From Eremomyces bilateralis CBS 781.70 (taxonomy: Eukaryota > Ascomycota > Dothideomycetes > Eremomycetales > Eremomycetaceae): a stretch of 64,000 nt of DNA. The DNA lies in contig NW_022985082.1 in NCBI RefSeq assembly GCF_010015585.1, forward strand, positions 301,150 to 365,149. Reading direction: 5' to 3'. Every line of letters begins with the position of its first letter. Positions within the stretch are counted from its first letter, which is position 1. Both the position numbers and the translations under genes were made by a program. Positions 22,192-34,000 of the stretch are shown here, in pieces. The notes beneath the pieces were generated by a model, which saw only the letters and a program-made list of their open reading frames with translations, was not told the DNA's origin and made no database searches.

Positions 22192-24079
22192 TCACCCCTT
22201 GGACTTCTTCCCCTTTTGATTCAACTTCCTCGTCTCCCACCACCGCATAATCTGTTCCCAATACGCCGCTAAGACGACCGCGAGAATGCTCAGCGGTACC
22301 GCGGTGACGAAGAAAACGCCGTACACCATCGCACTGCGGTGGTTGATCTCATCGCTCATGCTCAGAAAGCCCGTGACGAAAGACCAGGGCACGAACACGA
22401 AGGCGAGGTAGGTGATGCGGCTCATGTTGCGCGACTCGACCATCGCTTTCTTGCTCTCTTCTACGCTGATGATCGCGGTGGCCATGGACATGATCTTCTC
22501 AGTGCGGTGCTGGAGGGTGTTGAGGTGGTCGAGGAGCGAGTGGTAGTCGCGTATAATGTCGGACTGCCAGTTTAACGGCGGTGCGGATGAGGGTTGTGGC
22601 ACGGAAGTTTCAATGGAAGTGTCGCTCTGAACAGCGTAGCGCCCTCTGAGGTTCGAGATGCTATCTTTAATCCAGCTCGAGTAAAACGGGAGTCGGCGTT
22701 GCCATTTGTGGAGATTGTCCAGGGCACGGTCAAGATCCTCTGGGCTGTGGCGACGCTCCGAGTCGAGCACCCACTCGATCTGGAAGAGGCCGGTGAACGT
22801 GTACTGGAGCGTGACGAGGATTTCAGCGAAGATGAACGGATAGATCTTGCTAGTGATGTACTCCGGATCCGAAGAGAGCCGCGTGGCGTCTTCGGGGGTG
22901 AGTGAAGTGACGCTGCTCATGAGATTATCGAACAAGGGATTGTTTGGTAGAATTATACCGTTCGACTTCTCATTCATTCGGGGAGGGCTGTCGAATCTAC
23001 CGTAGCCTTTCCAGAGAGGGTAACCCTCCGTAAGTGAAGGGTCGACGAGGATGATGCCTTTGACCAGCAATCAGTGTAATGCGCATCATAATAATAGATT
23101 CGACTTACCGGTCCAACCGGATTTATCTTCCCTACTCCATATGGAGATTTTCCGCCGCAGCAGTCCAACCTGATGAGGAGATGGTTCCCACCATGCTTTA
23201 GCACCCGACCTTACCTGGGCTTCCAAATCGATTCGTCTCAAAATGTTCCACTCCCCAGCTTGCTCCTTGGCCCGCTGCGATTCATCCGGATTGTCGAAAA
23301 ACCGCGGTTGCATATATCGCAGATTGACGAACGACCGTTGTCTCGCCTGCGACTCCAACTCCGGCATCTCGACCCAATCATCCTTGATATTGAACCAGGT
23401 ATGGTCTTCCAGATGACCTCGGAAGAAGGTTGGGTCAATGTCAAAGGCTGTTCCGAAAAGCTCGATGACGGCCTGAGAGAGATCCTCGACGATGAAGAGG
23501 CAGTTGCGCTTGGATGTCGTCGGCTGAATTGACGTTTGTAGAAGACTAGCAAGCTGTTCACGACTCTCCAGTGCATGCTGGACCATGCGATTTGGCGCGG
23601 TAAAATCAATATGGGCGACCTTCACCCGGGATTGCCTTTCCATAATTTCCAACGGCGGAAGCGAGGCACTCTTTTTGGGGACTGTCGACGCCTCCATAAA
23701 CTCTGCAAGGTATCTCAGTCGGGGGAATTGATCCGACACGGATTTGACATGATTAAAATACGGCTCGGCACTACATCTCGTCAGAGCCCGTTAATTCTCC
23801 ACAGTACCTTGGCCTTGAGGTGGTGTACCATTGAGCTTTATCTTTAGCTAGCCATGGTTCTTCATGATAGATCGTTCCAGTAAAGTATGGATCACCAACA
23901 TGAGGGTGGATTCCCACCTCGACAACCGTGGGACCCTTCTTGTTTGGGCTCGCCACCGAACGTGTAGCGGTAAGGCTGGACACGGCGCCCTCGGTCGCGG
24001 CACGAGATTGGCGAGAGGCAGCGCTGAGTGTCCTGTTTTCTGAATTATTGGCTTCTTCAAGCCGGCGCGGAGACTCCAT
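22192..24079 (-). CDS. CorA-like divalent cation transporter-like membrane protein
   Basis: Exons 23808-24079, 23109-23770 and 22192-23057 give 599 residues. The architecture fits fungal CorA-like proteins: a long soluble N-terminal part followed by two C-terminal membrane helices (ITYLAFVFVPWSFVTGFL and AMVYGVFFVTAVPLSILAVVL, about residues 525-575) and a basic tail. The Gly-Met-Asn motif that ends the first helix in true CorA Mg2+ channels is absent; FLSMSDE stands there, so transport is unproven. Intron 2 (51 nt, gtaagt) is convincing. Intron 1 is only 37 nt, but it is in phase and removes a stop. The gene is divergent from SLD2 across 568 bp. Confidence 0.72.
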
Positions 24080-24647
24080 GACGAAGAGAATATAGATATA
24101 GCAGAAAAAAGTCTCAGACAGCGCGCGAGACACGATATGCGGTAAAGGCCAACAGAGGGGGAGAGCACATGGCGATGCCACCGAAATAGTCAAGAAAGCG
24201 GATTGTCATTTATCCCCGGGCAATGCGCGAATTCGATACCGTACCTACCTGTAACGAGGCTGAGGCTTGATAGGACATGGCGGAATCCTGATACATGATG
24301 CCACTGCAGCCTGCAGGATGCGTCAAGGCGAATAGGGCTCAGGATTTCGACTGTGAGCGAAAGGAGGCGTTGAAGAATAGGAACTGGAAGTTTTGATAGG
24401 TTGAAATTCCCGAATATTACCCTCCCACGTGACCCTTGACTTATCATACATGTACCGGCCAATTAGCAACGTTGGAAAGCTCTACTAGTAATGAGACTAA
24501 CCAGAAGCAGTCATAATTACCGAAATGGCCAACGCGAACGCGTCTTGTGTGTCCCCACCATCCCGCGTCAACCACACGCCATTTACTTTCATGACAATCT
24601 AGGCTTTCCGTGACTTCAAACCCGCCAAATACAGATGCTATTCCAAA
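24080..24647. promoter_or_regulatory. divergent promoter region of the CorA-like and SLD2 genes
   Basis: This 568-bp region separates two outward-reading genes. It contains a CCCACGTGACC sequence (E-box 24426-24431) and a CTGCAGCCTGCAG element near 24303. No gene is present. Confidence 0.5.
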
Positions 24648-26500
24648 ATGGAGAGCTCTTCTGCTTCCGAAGAGTATGTTTCACAACTCCGCCTTGAATT
24701 GAAAGCATGGGAACGCGATTTCTCCGCCCGCAATGCTGGCCGCAAAGCCGGCCGCGATGACATCAAACAAGACGAGATTATAGGTTAGTATTGCTTTTGA
24801 GTAGAGGCTCAATTCATGACGCTAACAATACATTCTCCAGCCGGGAAATACAAGGAATACAACCGTTTACGATCCGCCAATTCCAGCAAGCCTCCACAAT
24901 CTCCATCTCAATCACGCCAACCCTCGAAACCGAAAGACACCCCCAAGCAGCTGCTCGGCACCCCTCGTGTCTCTCGCAAGCTTTTCCAGAAGCAAAACGC
25001 ACCGCCCCTCCCACCATCATCGCCTTCTCCACAAGGCCCCAAACCCATCCTATCCCCTTCTAAGGATCCGGCAGCTGAGGCCGCCACCACCCCTTCCCAC
25101 CCCCGCGTCTTCTTCACCTCCGTTGGTCCCACTCCCCAAAAGAACGGCCGCGTCCTCGGTCTCTTCGACCTACTCTCCTCCGGCGAACCCACACCCCCAA
25201 GCCACCGCCGCCGAGGAGCCGACCTCTTCTCTCCCACGCGAGCCGCGCTGACCGAAGCATCGGGTCGCATGAACGTCCTGGTGACGCCGAGCGCGACGCG
25301 ATATACCGATGCGGGCAACGCAAAGCCGGCGCACGATGGCACTCCTGTCAAGGCGGGTGCGGAGAACGGTGCGGAGGAAGACCCCGAGGAGATCATGACG
25401 GGACGGAAACGTAAATGGGCACGCACGCCCGGCAGCGGCAACGGCGGACGGTTCTGGATGGATTTGTTCGTGACGCCGGGAAAGCGGCGGAAGTTGTTCG
25501 ATGCGGAGATGGGGGCGGTGGGGGAGACGCCGAGGAAGGAGATGGGGGGAGAGACGCCGCGGTTTTTGCGGAGGGATCAGGGGCAGTTTGAGGGGCTGGA
25601 TGCGGTGACGGAGGAGGATGACGGGGCGGAGGTCAAGAGTCCGGAGGTGGTGGTGAGACCGTGGAAGAGGGGGTTGCGGAGAACGGTGAGTAGTGTGGTG
25701 GAGAGGCTGAGGAGGGTGGAACAGGAGAGGAAGGTAGATGAGGAGGAGAGAGCGAGGAGGGAGGATAGCATTCTTAGGGAGGTGGAGGCGGGGTGGGAAG
25801 AGGAGGAAGAGAAATCGAGGAGGACCCAGGAAGGGGTGGAGCAGCCGACGACTGCGGTTGGGAAGCAGACTGAGGCTCCCCACGAAGCTCTCGACGAAGC
25901 CCCCGACGAAGTTCCCGACGAAGTTCCCGACGAGGGTCCCGACGAGGGTCCCGAAGAAGCCTCTGACGAAGAACCCCAGCCTGAGGAAGACTACGTGGAC
26001 ATGGTCCCAGAGACACAAGATATTTTCGCGACGAAATCAGGCGAAGAAGATCGATTCGATGAAGATCTCGAGGCAGCAGAAGATCCCAGGCCGGAGGACA
26101 CATCGCAAGGTTTTGTGCGGAAGAAGAAGGGGCAGAAGCGGCAGACGAAACGCGTTATCAGTAAGTCTAACCATCTGGATTCTCCCATTTGTTCTATGTC
26201 ACTAACGATATCCCAGTGCGCCCTGTCCGCAATGCGCCGAAAACCAAGGATGTCGCAAACGAACCTGTCTACGCGAATGCCAGTGACTCAGACGACCTAG
26301 AGGACGGTGCCGGCTCTGAAAATGGCTCGGCCTACGGAGATGAGGAGATCGGATCGGATGCTGAACACGCGAAGGACACATCAAAGCCAAAGCTAAAGTC
26401 TAAGAAGAGGACGGTGAATCCACTTGCTCACACCAACTTTAGAAAACTGAAGATCAAGAATCAGAATTCCAAAGCAAAGGGGCGTGGAAGGTATCGTTAA
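24648..26500 (+). CDS. SLD2: DNA replication regulator Sld2
   Basis: Exons 24648-24783, 24841-26160 and 26217-26500 encode 579 residues. Introns of 57 and 56 nt have donors gttagt and gtaagt and ctaac branch points. The N terminus has the Sld2/RecQL4 signature: LKAWERDFSARNAGRKAGRD and then EIIAGKYKEYNRLR. In yeast Sld2, once phosphorylated by CDK, binds Dpb11 to start replication; many SP and TP sites (such as LGTPRVSRKLF, FDLLSSGEPTPP and FVTPGKRRK) fit that role. The third exon continues RVIMRPVRNAPK and ends in a basic LKIKNQNSKAKGRGR tail. A Pro-Asp-Glu repeat lies near residues 395-420. RPN12 follows on the same strand. Confidence 0.87.
25880..25976 (+). repeat. 12-bp PDEV/PDEG-type tandem repeat in SLD2
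   Basis: About six short units with the pattern Pro-Asp-Glu-Val or Pro-Asp-Glu-Gly (12 bp each, somewhat degenerate) form an acidic tract in exon 2. The frame is kept. Confidence 0.6.
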
Positions 26501-27139
26501 GTTAGGTACCGATGTATTGGTATGAGATGGGATACCCAGACTAGAGTTTTGGGGCTTCAACGAATATAAATGTGCATGAATATATGAGATTCCAACAACA
26601 ACAAGGCAATTTGATATCCGTGTCAGGCGATGCGGGTTACGAAATGGCATGCCTCATGATCACCTTAACCATCGCTGAGACAAGGCAGCGATCGAGTCAT
26701 CTGCCACTTGCTGAGGCGCAGGAACAAGATATACGCACATATAAAGAGTCACCCCAGCTTGGCCAAATGCTCTACGTATCGATATCCCTTTCAAATATTA
26801 ACGTAGAGAGTATTAACAATGGCTCGCTTTATTCTCACATCATGGGTGATGGGAGCTGTGAGGTTTGGGATGCGGCTCTTCTTCAGACGGAGACGCCAAG
26901 CCCAACTACCAACTGCTGCCTCAGGCTCCAAGGCTGAACGCTCGACATCACTACATCTTGCAACGACGGCGATTCCAGAAGAGATTCCAGAATCATCCAG
27001 ATCGCCTCCAGCTTTACCAACACCAACGCCAATTCCCAGCCTCATACCCGTAGTCACGACCTCAAATACCTCTCCGTCCACCGACTCAACCCCCCAGAAA
27101 ACTACCACCCCTCCATCCGAACCATCCACACCGCTCACC
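26501..27139. other. SLD2 terminator and RPN12 upstream region
   Basis: About 640 bp without an independent gene. From 26819 it is open in frame with RPN12, which would add 107 residues with a basic, hydrophobic start; this is treated as 5' UTR or an alternative start (see findings). Confidence 0.5.
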
Positions 27140-28017
27140 ATGGCTGACACCGAGCTCCAAAACATCATCCGCCAACTCCACCAACAACACACCTCCCTCA
27201 ACCCAACCACCGCCGCCCAACTCCTCTCCACCGCCAAACGCGCCCTCCTCACCCTCAACGCCCTCCTCCCCTCACCCTCCTCCTCCCCGCAACACCTCCA
27301 AGCCGCCCGCGAAGTCCTCGAGCTCGGCGCACTCATCTCCATCCGCCTCCAAGACGCCGACTCATTCACCCGATACTTCGCCCAGCTGCAGCCGTTCTAC
27401 GCGGTGCCGGAGGCGCGGCTGCCGCGGGAGGGCTCGCAGCGGAGCAAGATCACGGGGCTGTATTTGCTGTTGCTGTTGAGCCAGCATGACTATGCTGGGT
27501 TTCATACGCTGCTGGAGGGGCTAGAGGTCGAACAGGAGAAGGAGGGGGAGAAGGGATTGGAGAACGATCCATTTGTGCAGTATCCGATAAGGTTGGAGAG
27601 GGCGTTGATGGAGGGGAGCTATGATCGGGTGTGGGGCGCGACGAAGGGGGAGAACGTGCCGAGTGAGGAGTTTGCGTTGTTCTCTGGGGTGAGTTCCGTC
27701 GTTCCAATGGCCCTTGTGGGTGGATGCTAACGTGATTGAAGGTCCTGATTAATACCATCCGCTCTGAGATCGCATCATGTTCCGAGAAAGCCTACCCGTC
27801 GATGCCGGTCTCCAATGCGAAGAATCTCTTCTTTCTCGATAGCGAGGGCAGCGTTGTGCAGTTTGCGCAAGAGCGGGGGTGGGTGGTCAAGGATGGACGG
27901 ATTTTCTTCCCGCACCCGGATCAAGAAGGAGGCTCGGAGAAGGATATCTTGGCGACCAGTGACAAGGTGATCGAGAATACCCTGGGCTATGCACGAGTTT
28001 TGGAAACGATCGTTTAG
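27140..28017 (+). CDS. RPN12: 26S proteasome regulatory subunit Rpn12
   Basis: Exons 27140-27688 and 27742-28017 give 274 residues, the same length as yeast Rpn12. The 53-nt intron has donor gtgagt and a gctaac branch, and joins in phase 0 (FALFSG to VLINTIRSEIASC). The C-terminal half shows the PCI-like CSN8/PSMD8 domain: KAYPSMPVSNAKNLFFLDS and then ERGWVVKDGRIFFP. Rpn12 is the last subunit to join the proteasome lid and links lid to base. The chosen start MADTELQNIIRQL follows a good context (accATGG). It converges with the uL11m gene, with 300 bp between stop codons. Confidence 0.88.
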
Positions 28018-28317
28018 AGTGCAGATAGCGGGGATTTGCGGCTCTCAATAGATGGACATTCATAAGACGGTCACAGCATGGCGTTCAAATGCGGAAATCC
28101 GGTTTATATCAAGAGGTTCTGCACGTCAGGCTCATTAGAGCAAAGATTCCGCCAAGATTGGCTTCATATGCTGGATATACAGTGAATGTACAGTGTAAAG
28201 GCGCTCTCCGTCTATGATCCAGCCGGAACCCACAAGAACTCCATCCCAATGCACGTTTCTCCCCTTGCGCCCAATCCGTCATTTGTATCTGACCGACAAT
28301 CATCGCTCTGCCCTCGC

Positions 28318-28908
28318 TCACGGCACCACCACCACCCCACAGCTCGCCGCCTGCGCCACCACACTCTTACACAACCCCTCCAAACTCATCCCCTTCAACC
28401 TCTGCTCCCCCTGCTTCACCTTCGCGATCTCATACACATGCTTCAGGCTGACCGTGCCCACCGTCCCCGTATCCGACATCCCCGGCGCCGCCAAGTTGAA
28501 TTTCCGACTCCCCTTCTTCCCTTCCTGATTCTCTTTCGGCCCCGGCACGTTGCCCGCTCCCCGGACCTTCCCTCGATCGGGCTTCACGCCCGCGGCGGCG
28601 AACAGCATGGTCGAGGTGGGTGGCGTGCGGACGTCGAAGGTGAAGGACCGGTCCGGGCGGACGATGACGCGGGCGGGGATGGGGGTGCCGGTGATGAACA
28701 TCGAGGTGCGGGCGTTGAATTCCTAAGGACGGTGGGTTAGATTCGGATGGAAGGAGGAGGAGGAGTCGATGGCGCATACTTTGCAGAAATCCATGCTCTT
28801 CACACCTTTGCTACCTAGTGCTGGGCCGACGGGGGGAGAAGGGGACGCTTGCCCGGCGCCGACGATGAGTTTGACGATCACATCTTTCTGGAGCGCGGCT
28901 CGAGCCAT
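28318..28908 (-). CDS. MRPL19: mitochondrial large-subunit ribosomal protein uL11m
   Basis: Exons 28780-28908 and 28318-28722 encode 177 residues. The N terminus [20 protein letters not shown] is the L11 signature that forms the GTPase-associated centre with 23S-like rRNA; it continues [20 protein letters not shown] across the 57-nt intron (donor gtatgc, branch ctaac). The C-terminal rRNA-binding domain is also present ([31 protein letters not shown]). It is a fungal mitochondrial type rather than cytosolic uL11. An insert with [15 protein letters not shown] is somewhat longer than in yeast. The gene is divergent from PRP3. Confidence 0.9.
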
Positions 28909-29150
28909 GGTGAATTGACTGGTGCGGCTCAATTAGCAGCGTGAGCTTTGCCAAATGATTGTATCGAATGTGATGTGGTCGAGACTTTCTACAGATATCA
29001 ACGATCTAGGCACGTGGGCACGTGACATGGCAGGGCATCGTCACCAAAACTTGCTTCATCTTCACAACTGAGATTCCCTTCAATGTCAAGTGATTATCAA
29101 CGTCCCTTCTTTACCTTTTCGCGTCGTTTTTGACGCCCACGACAATCAAG
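28909..29150. promoter_or_regulatory. 242-bp bidirectional promoter of uL11m and PRP3
   Basis: The start codons of two outward-reading housekeeping genes are 242 bp apart. The region contains two CACGTG E-boxes (29011-29016 and 29019-29024); the second extends to CACGTGAC, a form bound by fungal Cbf1-type bHLH proteins. Both genes probably share this element. Confidence 0.7.
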
Positions 29151-30878
29151 ATGCCGGAGAAGCGTCCACACCCCGAAGATGGCACCGACGTCGCCAACGG
29201 GCACAAACGGCCACGCTCCAACAACGCATCTCCCGCACCACCGAGTAATGGTGTCTCCAAGAAGAAACCTGATCTCAACGCCCAAATCGCCGCCGCTCGT
29301 GCCAAAGCCGCCGAAATCAAAGCTCGACTTTCTGCCAAAAATGCCGGGCCCGCCTCTCCTTCTCCCGCACCTCCTAGTGTAGCCGCACCGTTTGATCGAG
29401 CGAAAACACTCGAAGACATCCGAGCACGTATTGCAGCGGCGACCGCGAAGAAAGCAGCCACCGCAGAACCGCCGCCACGGGCGGGCTCGTCCAGATTTCC
29501 TCCCCCGAACGACTTCGACGAGGGGCCGTCGCGGGCGCGTGGAGGGCTGGGGATCGGGCTACATCCGGCGCTGATGGGCGACGTCGGAGCCGATCGGTCG
29601 AAGAGCCGGTCGATGCACCCGAAGTTCGCTACGACATCTGGAAACCGGCGGACGGAGTCGCCGCTGAGGCGGCAGCAGCTGGATCTAGCCGGGCCGAACG
29701 TCGAGGAGCTCAAGAGCAACCCATACATGGACCCGAACTTGAGCCTCATGCCGCGGGGACGGGTGCCGAAGAACTTGGTGTTTAATCAGAAGGGGAAGTA
29801 TATACAGCAGGGGAACGCGCTACGGCGGCAGGCGGCGCTGGAGGAGATGAAGAAGAGGATTGCGGAGCAGGCGAGGAAGGTTGGGTTGGATGAGGATAAT
29901 GACAAGTCGTTCCTGATCCAGGCGCCGCCTGAGATCGAGTGGTGGGATGAGGCGTTGGTGGACGGGACGGATTACACCGGGGTGGAGGATTCGAAGAATC
30001 TGAAGATCGACACGGAGGATTCGATCATTACGCGATATATCCAACATCCCGTCCTGATCGAGCCGCCGCAGGAAAAGAACGCGCCAGCACCGAAACCAAT
30101 GTTCTTGACGCAGAAGGAAATGGCGAAAAAACGTCGGCAGACGCGGATGGCGATCCACAAGGAGCAACAGGCGAAGATCCGACTCGGCCTGGAGCCGCCA
30201 CCCCCGCCGAAGGTCAAGAAGAGCAACCTCATGCGCGTGCTCGGCGAACAAGCCGTCAAAGACCCCACCGCCGTCGAGGCGCGCGTGAACAGCGAAATCG
30301 CTGAACGCGCAGCCCAGCACGATGAGGACAACGAGTCGCGCAAGCTCACCAAGGAAGAGCGACACCAGAAGCTCGCGGAACAGCAAGAGAAGGACGCGCT
30401 GAAAGGCGTGTTAATCGCTGTCTTCCGGATCGAGAACCTCTCGTACGGAAAACACCGCTACCAGATCGACATCAACGCGAAGCAAAACGACCTGACCGGG
30501 ATGACCATCCTGCACCCGAAATTCAACATCGTCATCGTCGAAGGCGGCGCGCATAGTATTCGGAACTACAAGAAACTCTTGCTGAATCGGATCAAGTGGA
30601 CCGAGAACGCGGCGCCGGCGAGCGTGCGGGAAGGGAACCGCGAGGTGGAGAAGGAGTGGTTGAAGAGCGTCGCGGATAGCGGTGAACTGAAGGATCTCAG
30701 CTTCAACAAGTGCACGTTGGTGTGGGAGGGGCAGGAGAAGGAGAGGAAGTTCAAGAAATGGGGAAGTAAGGTGTGTGAGACGGATGTGGATGCGAAGGAT
30801 GCATTGACGAGGTTCAAGATGGAGAATTTTTGGACGCTAGCAAAGAGTTTGGGACAGGCGGATGGGTTCGAAGGGTGA
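29151..30878 (+). CDS. PRP3: U4/U6 small nuclear ribonucleoprotein Prp3
   Basis: A single exon of 575 residues. The N-terminal 150 residues are Ala/Pro-rich and disordered. From about residue 190 the PRP3 domain is clear: NPYMDPNLSLMPRGRVPKNL, FNQKGKYIQQGNALRRQAAL, PPEIEWWDEALVDGTDY and YIQHPVLIEPP. The C-terminal DUF1115-type domain has VFRIENLSYGKHRYQIDIN and NIVIVEGGAHSIRNYKKLLL. Prp3 binds the U4/U6 duplex within the tri-snRNP. The start is the ATG at 29151; the frame is open 21 bases further upstream but without another ATG. It converges with LTN1, with only 187 bp between stops. Confidence 0.93.
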   Translation: MPEKRPHPEDGTDVANGHKRPRSNNASPAPPSNGVSKKKPDLNAQIAAARAKAAEIKARLSAKNAGPASPSPAPPSVAAPFDRAKTLEDIRARIAAATAKKAATAEPPPRAGSSRFPPPNDFDEGPSRARGGLGIGLHPALMGDVGADRSKSRSMHPKFATTSGNRRTESPLRRQQLDLAGPNVEELKSNPYMDPNLSLMPRGRVPKNLVFNQKGKYIQQGNALRRQAALEEMKKRIAEQARKVGLDEDNDKSFLIQAPPEIEWWDEALVDGTDYTGVEDSKNLKIDTEDSIITRYIQHPVLIEPPQEKNAPAPKPMFLTQKEMAKKRRQTRMAIHKEQQAKIRLGLEPPPPPKVKKSNLMRVLGEQAVKDPTAVEARVNSEIAERAAQHDEDNESRKLTKEERHQKLAEQQEKDALKGVLIAVFRIENLSYGKHRYQIDINAKQNDLTGMTILHPKFNIVIVEGGAHSIRNYKKLLLNRIKWTENAAPASVREGNREVEKEWLKSVADSGELKDLSFNKCTLVWEGQEKERKFKKWGSKVCETDVDAKDALTRFKMENFWTLAKSLGQADGFEG

Positions 30879-31065
30879 GGTTCTTGCATAGCGGACGAGA
30901 TACGCGACATATACGAACGGCACAGCGTGTACAGATCAAGTTAATTCATCCACTAAGGCGACATTTGCATCGGTTGCGTACCGGTCCGATCAATGCAATA
31001 CATTGAAACCGAACCCCTTGTGTCGTCCATCATTTGCTGCAAGGATGCGTCTTATCCGCCCAAAT

Positions 31066-34000
31066 CTATCCGTAATTGAACTGCTGCCGACAAAGGGGAC
31101 ACGTCGACGAATTGCTCGACTGGAACCATTTATGCAGGCAAGACGCATGGAACATGTTCTTGCACGTCACGCATTTCTTGCTAGGGAACTGGTTGTCCTC
31201 GCTGATCAGCGACTGGCAGATCGAACACTCCGTTTGACCCTTCAGCGAGCCGTTGATGTTCTTCCTCCATGCGATGATGCCTTCGACGATACTTCCGTTC
31301 TGGCGGTTTGTTAGTGGCGTGAGTAAGCAGGTCGAGCGGACGTGGGACTTACCGAGAACGTCATAACACCCTTCGTCACTAGCAGCCAGGTCTGCCACTT
31401 CCTGTCAGTCACTCCCACACGCTTGTCGGTCAGCGCGTCAGCGGGACGTAGTGGATAGCTAGGAGGCAGACTGATCACAATGCTAGCCGCCGTCTCGTCA
31501 TCCAGCTGATAGATCGCGACAGCTTGTTTCGATGCTGGGGATGTTTTGACGGAAAGTGCCTCATTCGCATCGTCCTGCTTCATGGTATCCACCCATTCGC
31601 GAACGACCTTCAGCGCCGTATCGGAGACGAGTGGCGAGAAGTACCGCTCCGTCCATTCCTCGACGGATTTGGAGACGTGTCGCGGGCAGGTGAACCACCA
31701 TTCGCGAACCTTGTTCGGGAGGTGTCGGAGGCAGAGGAAGTAGAGATGGGCAAGTCGCTGTCGCTTCTGCTTTACTTCATCTTCGGAGCCGTCGACCTCT
31801 CCATTCACGAGGTCAAACTTCGATACATCCTTCGGGCGCCCAACAGCATGACCAAGGGCATCCACTACATAGTCAAGGAAACTCTTCACTGCGGTGGTTG
31901 AGGCTAATTGCTGGGCATACTCGGCCTTGACCTTGAAGGACGTCGAAGGCGCTTGGAAGTGAGCAAAGACTAGCAGCCAGGCGAAAAGGTACCCTCGAAC
32001 AGGTAGTGGCGAGGTGCTCTGCCAATTAACGGTGAGTGGTTGGTCCACTTCATACTCCCCTGGAGACTCCTTAACCATATCGATCAGTATAGACGGTAGT
32101 TCCACAGTCGCATCTCCCAATGCGGCTTCGACGGATATCTCTTTCTGTGCTTCTTCGACTAGACCGTGCAGGATTTCGTACATGTCCTTCTGTATTGCGG
32201 CCGAGTTGGCGTTCAGGAAGCCGAAAAGTTCGGATGGTGGCGGGAAATGCGTGAGAGGGATTTGCTTCAGCGTTCGCATCAGAAGCTCGTTGACGTTCTC
32301 TTTCAGCAAGATGGGCGGATGATCATGAATTTCGGCCATCACGCGCGCCAAATGGACCAGAGAATCGGCGACATTTTGGGTAGACGAACCTAACGCCTCT
32401 CCAAGATCCTCGTTTGCATTCTCCTTTTTAGCTTCATTCCGGAGCGTTGCGTAGAGCTTTAGCGATGTGTGTAGCAGCGTGATTCGGAGGCTTCTTGGTC
32501 CGGTGCACATATCAGCGGTTGTAGTGGACCATATATCTGCGACCAAATCCAGAATGACAGACCAATACGAACCATACGTCTCGATCATGGTGGGTAAAAG
32601 CACTCGAAGCGTTTGAAGGACCTCTGACTGTATTTCATCTTGGTCACTGTGGTCTTCCAGTGCCTTGATCAGACGCTGAACAAGGAAAATAAGTCGTTGT
32701 TTCGCAATTGTGTCCGCCAATTCCGGACAAACGCTAAGCGCCGCGTTGATTACGACCAGCGCAGATAGCCCGTCCTTCTTGAATCTGTCAACATTGTAAC
32801 CAGTGACTTCTGCACAGAGTCGGTTGAAACGATCCGCACTTTTAGTATGCTTGCTTAACAACCCCCGGAGACTCTTTAGCGTAGCTGCTGTGGATATGGG
32901 GCTTGCCAATGGATTTGCCCAAGCTTCCAACTGTTCTTCTTCGAACACCGCGGATTGAGGTTGGCCATAGGTGCTTGCAGCCTCTTCCATGATTTCTACG
33001 TAGCTGACAGCATTGTAGAATGATCGAGTCGTTACCCCCGCCATGTGATTCTTCAAGCGCCTCATGACACTGTATATGAATGACTGGCCCTCCGAACTTT
33101 TGCCGCGCCACAGTTGGGGGAGGACATCGTCCTTCTTTATCCAGTCTTCAATAAGCCTTTTGCCGCCATCAAGAAAAGAACCAATCTCTTTACGCTCAGT
33201 GTAATCGTGTTGAACCCAAAAGCCATTACAGTGGGGGATATCGAAGTTGTCGTTTGCTAGGCGCAGCGAGAGGAGAAATAGCTCGGCCAAATCGACATGA
33301 TGTTCGCGTGGAAGGCAGTCGAGTGCCCCGGGAAAACGCATCGCAGCACCGTAGTACATTGCCATCCGCAAAGGAATGGAATACTCTCGAGAGTCTACTT
33401 GTGGAGCTGCAGAAGACGGCTTGTATTCTTCTCCAGTATCCACGAGATACGCCGCACCGCCCAGAGGATTACTCATGGAAGTTAAAGGAGAAGGTCTGAC
33501 GCCGAGGAACCTCGTGTTGAGAGCATCTGTCCACTGAGCGCGATCGGGGAACAGACCAGCGGGCTCTCGGCTTTCTACGGTGTCGTACTTGAAGAATTGA
33601 TGGGCGAACCAGAGGAGAGCTTCAATACTAGGCGATCCTTCATCGGCAGTAATGAGGTTCTGTTGGATCACGGACGACCCTAACGCGCTCCGATCTTCGA
33701 TGCTTAGCTTCTGGAATGTTGTTATGCACTTATCCTCAATGAGATGAAAGTCATCAGCGAAATTCTCGGGGAGAGAGCTTGATAGATCCTTGGAACACAG
33801 TATTTTCGAATACCAGTGCACGCCCTCAGAAGACTTGAGGAAGGGCAGTAACATGTCATTCCCCCCATGCTCGAGGAAATCGGCAAGTTTCCAAACCTCC
33901 GCGAGTGGAATGGCTTCGTCCCTTAGGCCACCGAGGCTTCTAATGATCTTTGTGATAGTTGTATCGGAAAGCCTTGACGGATGTTTTGCAGCGCCGACGA

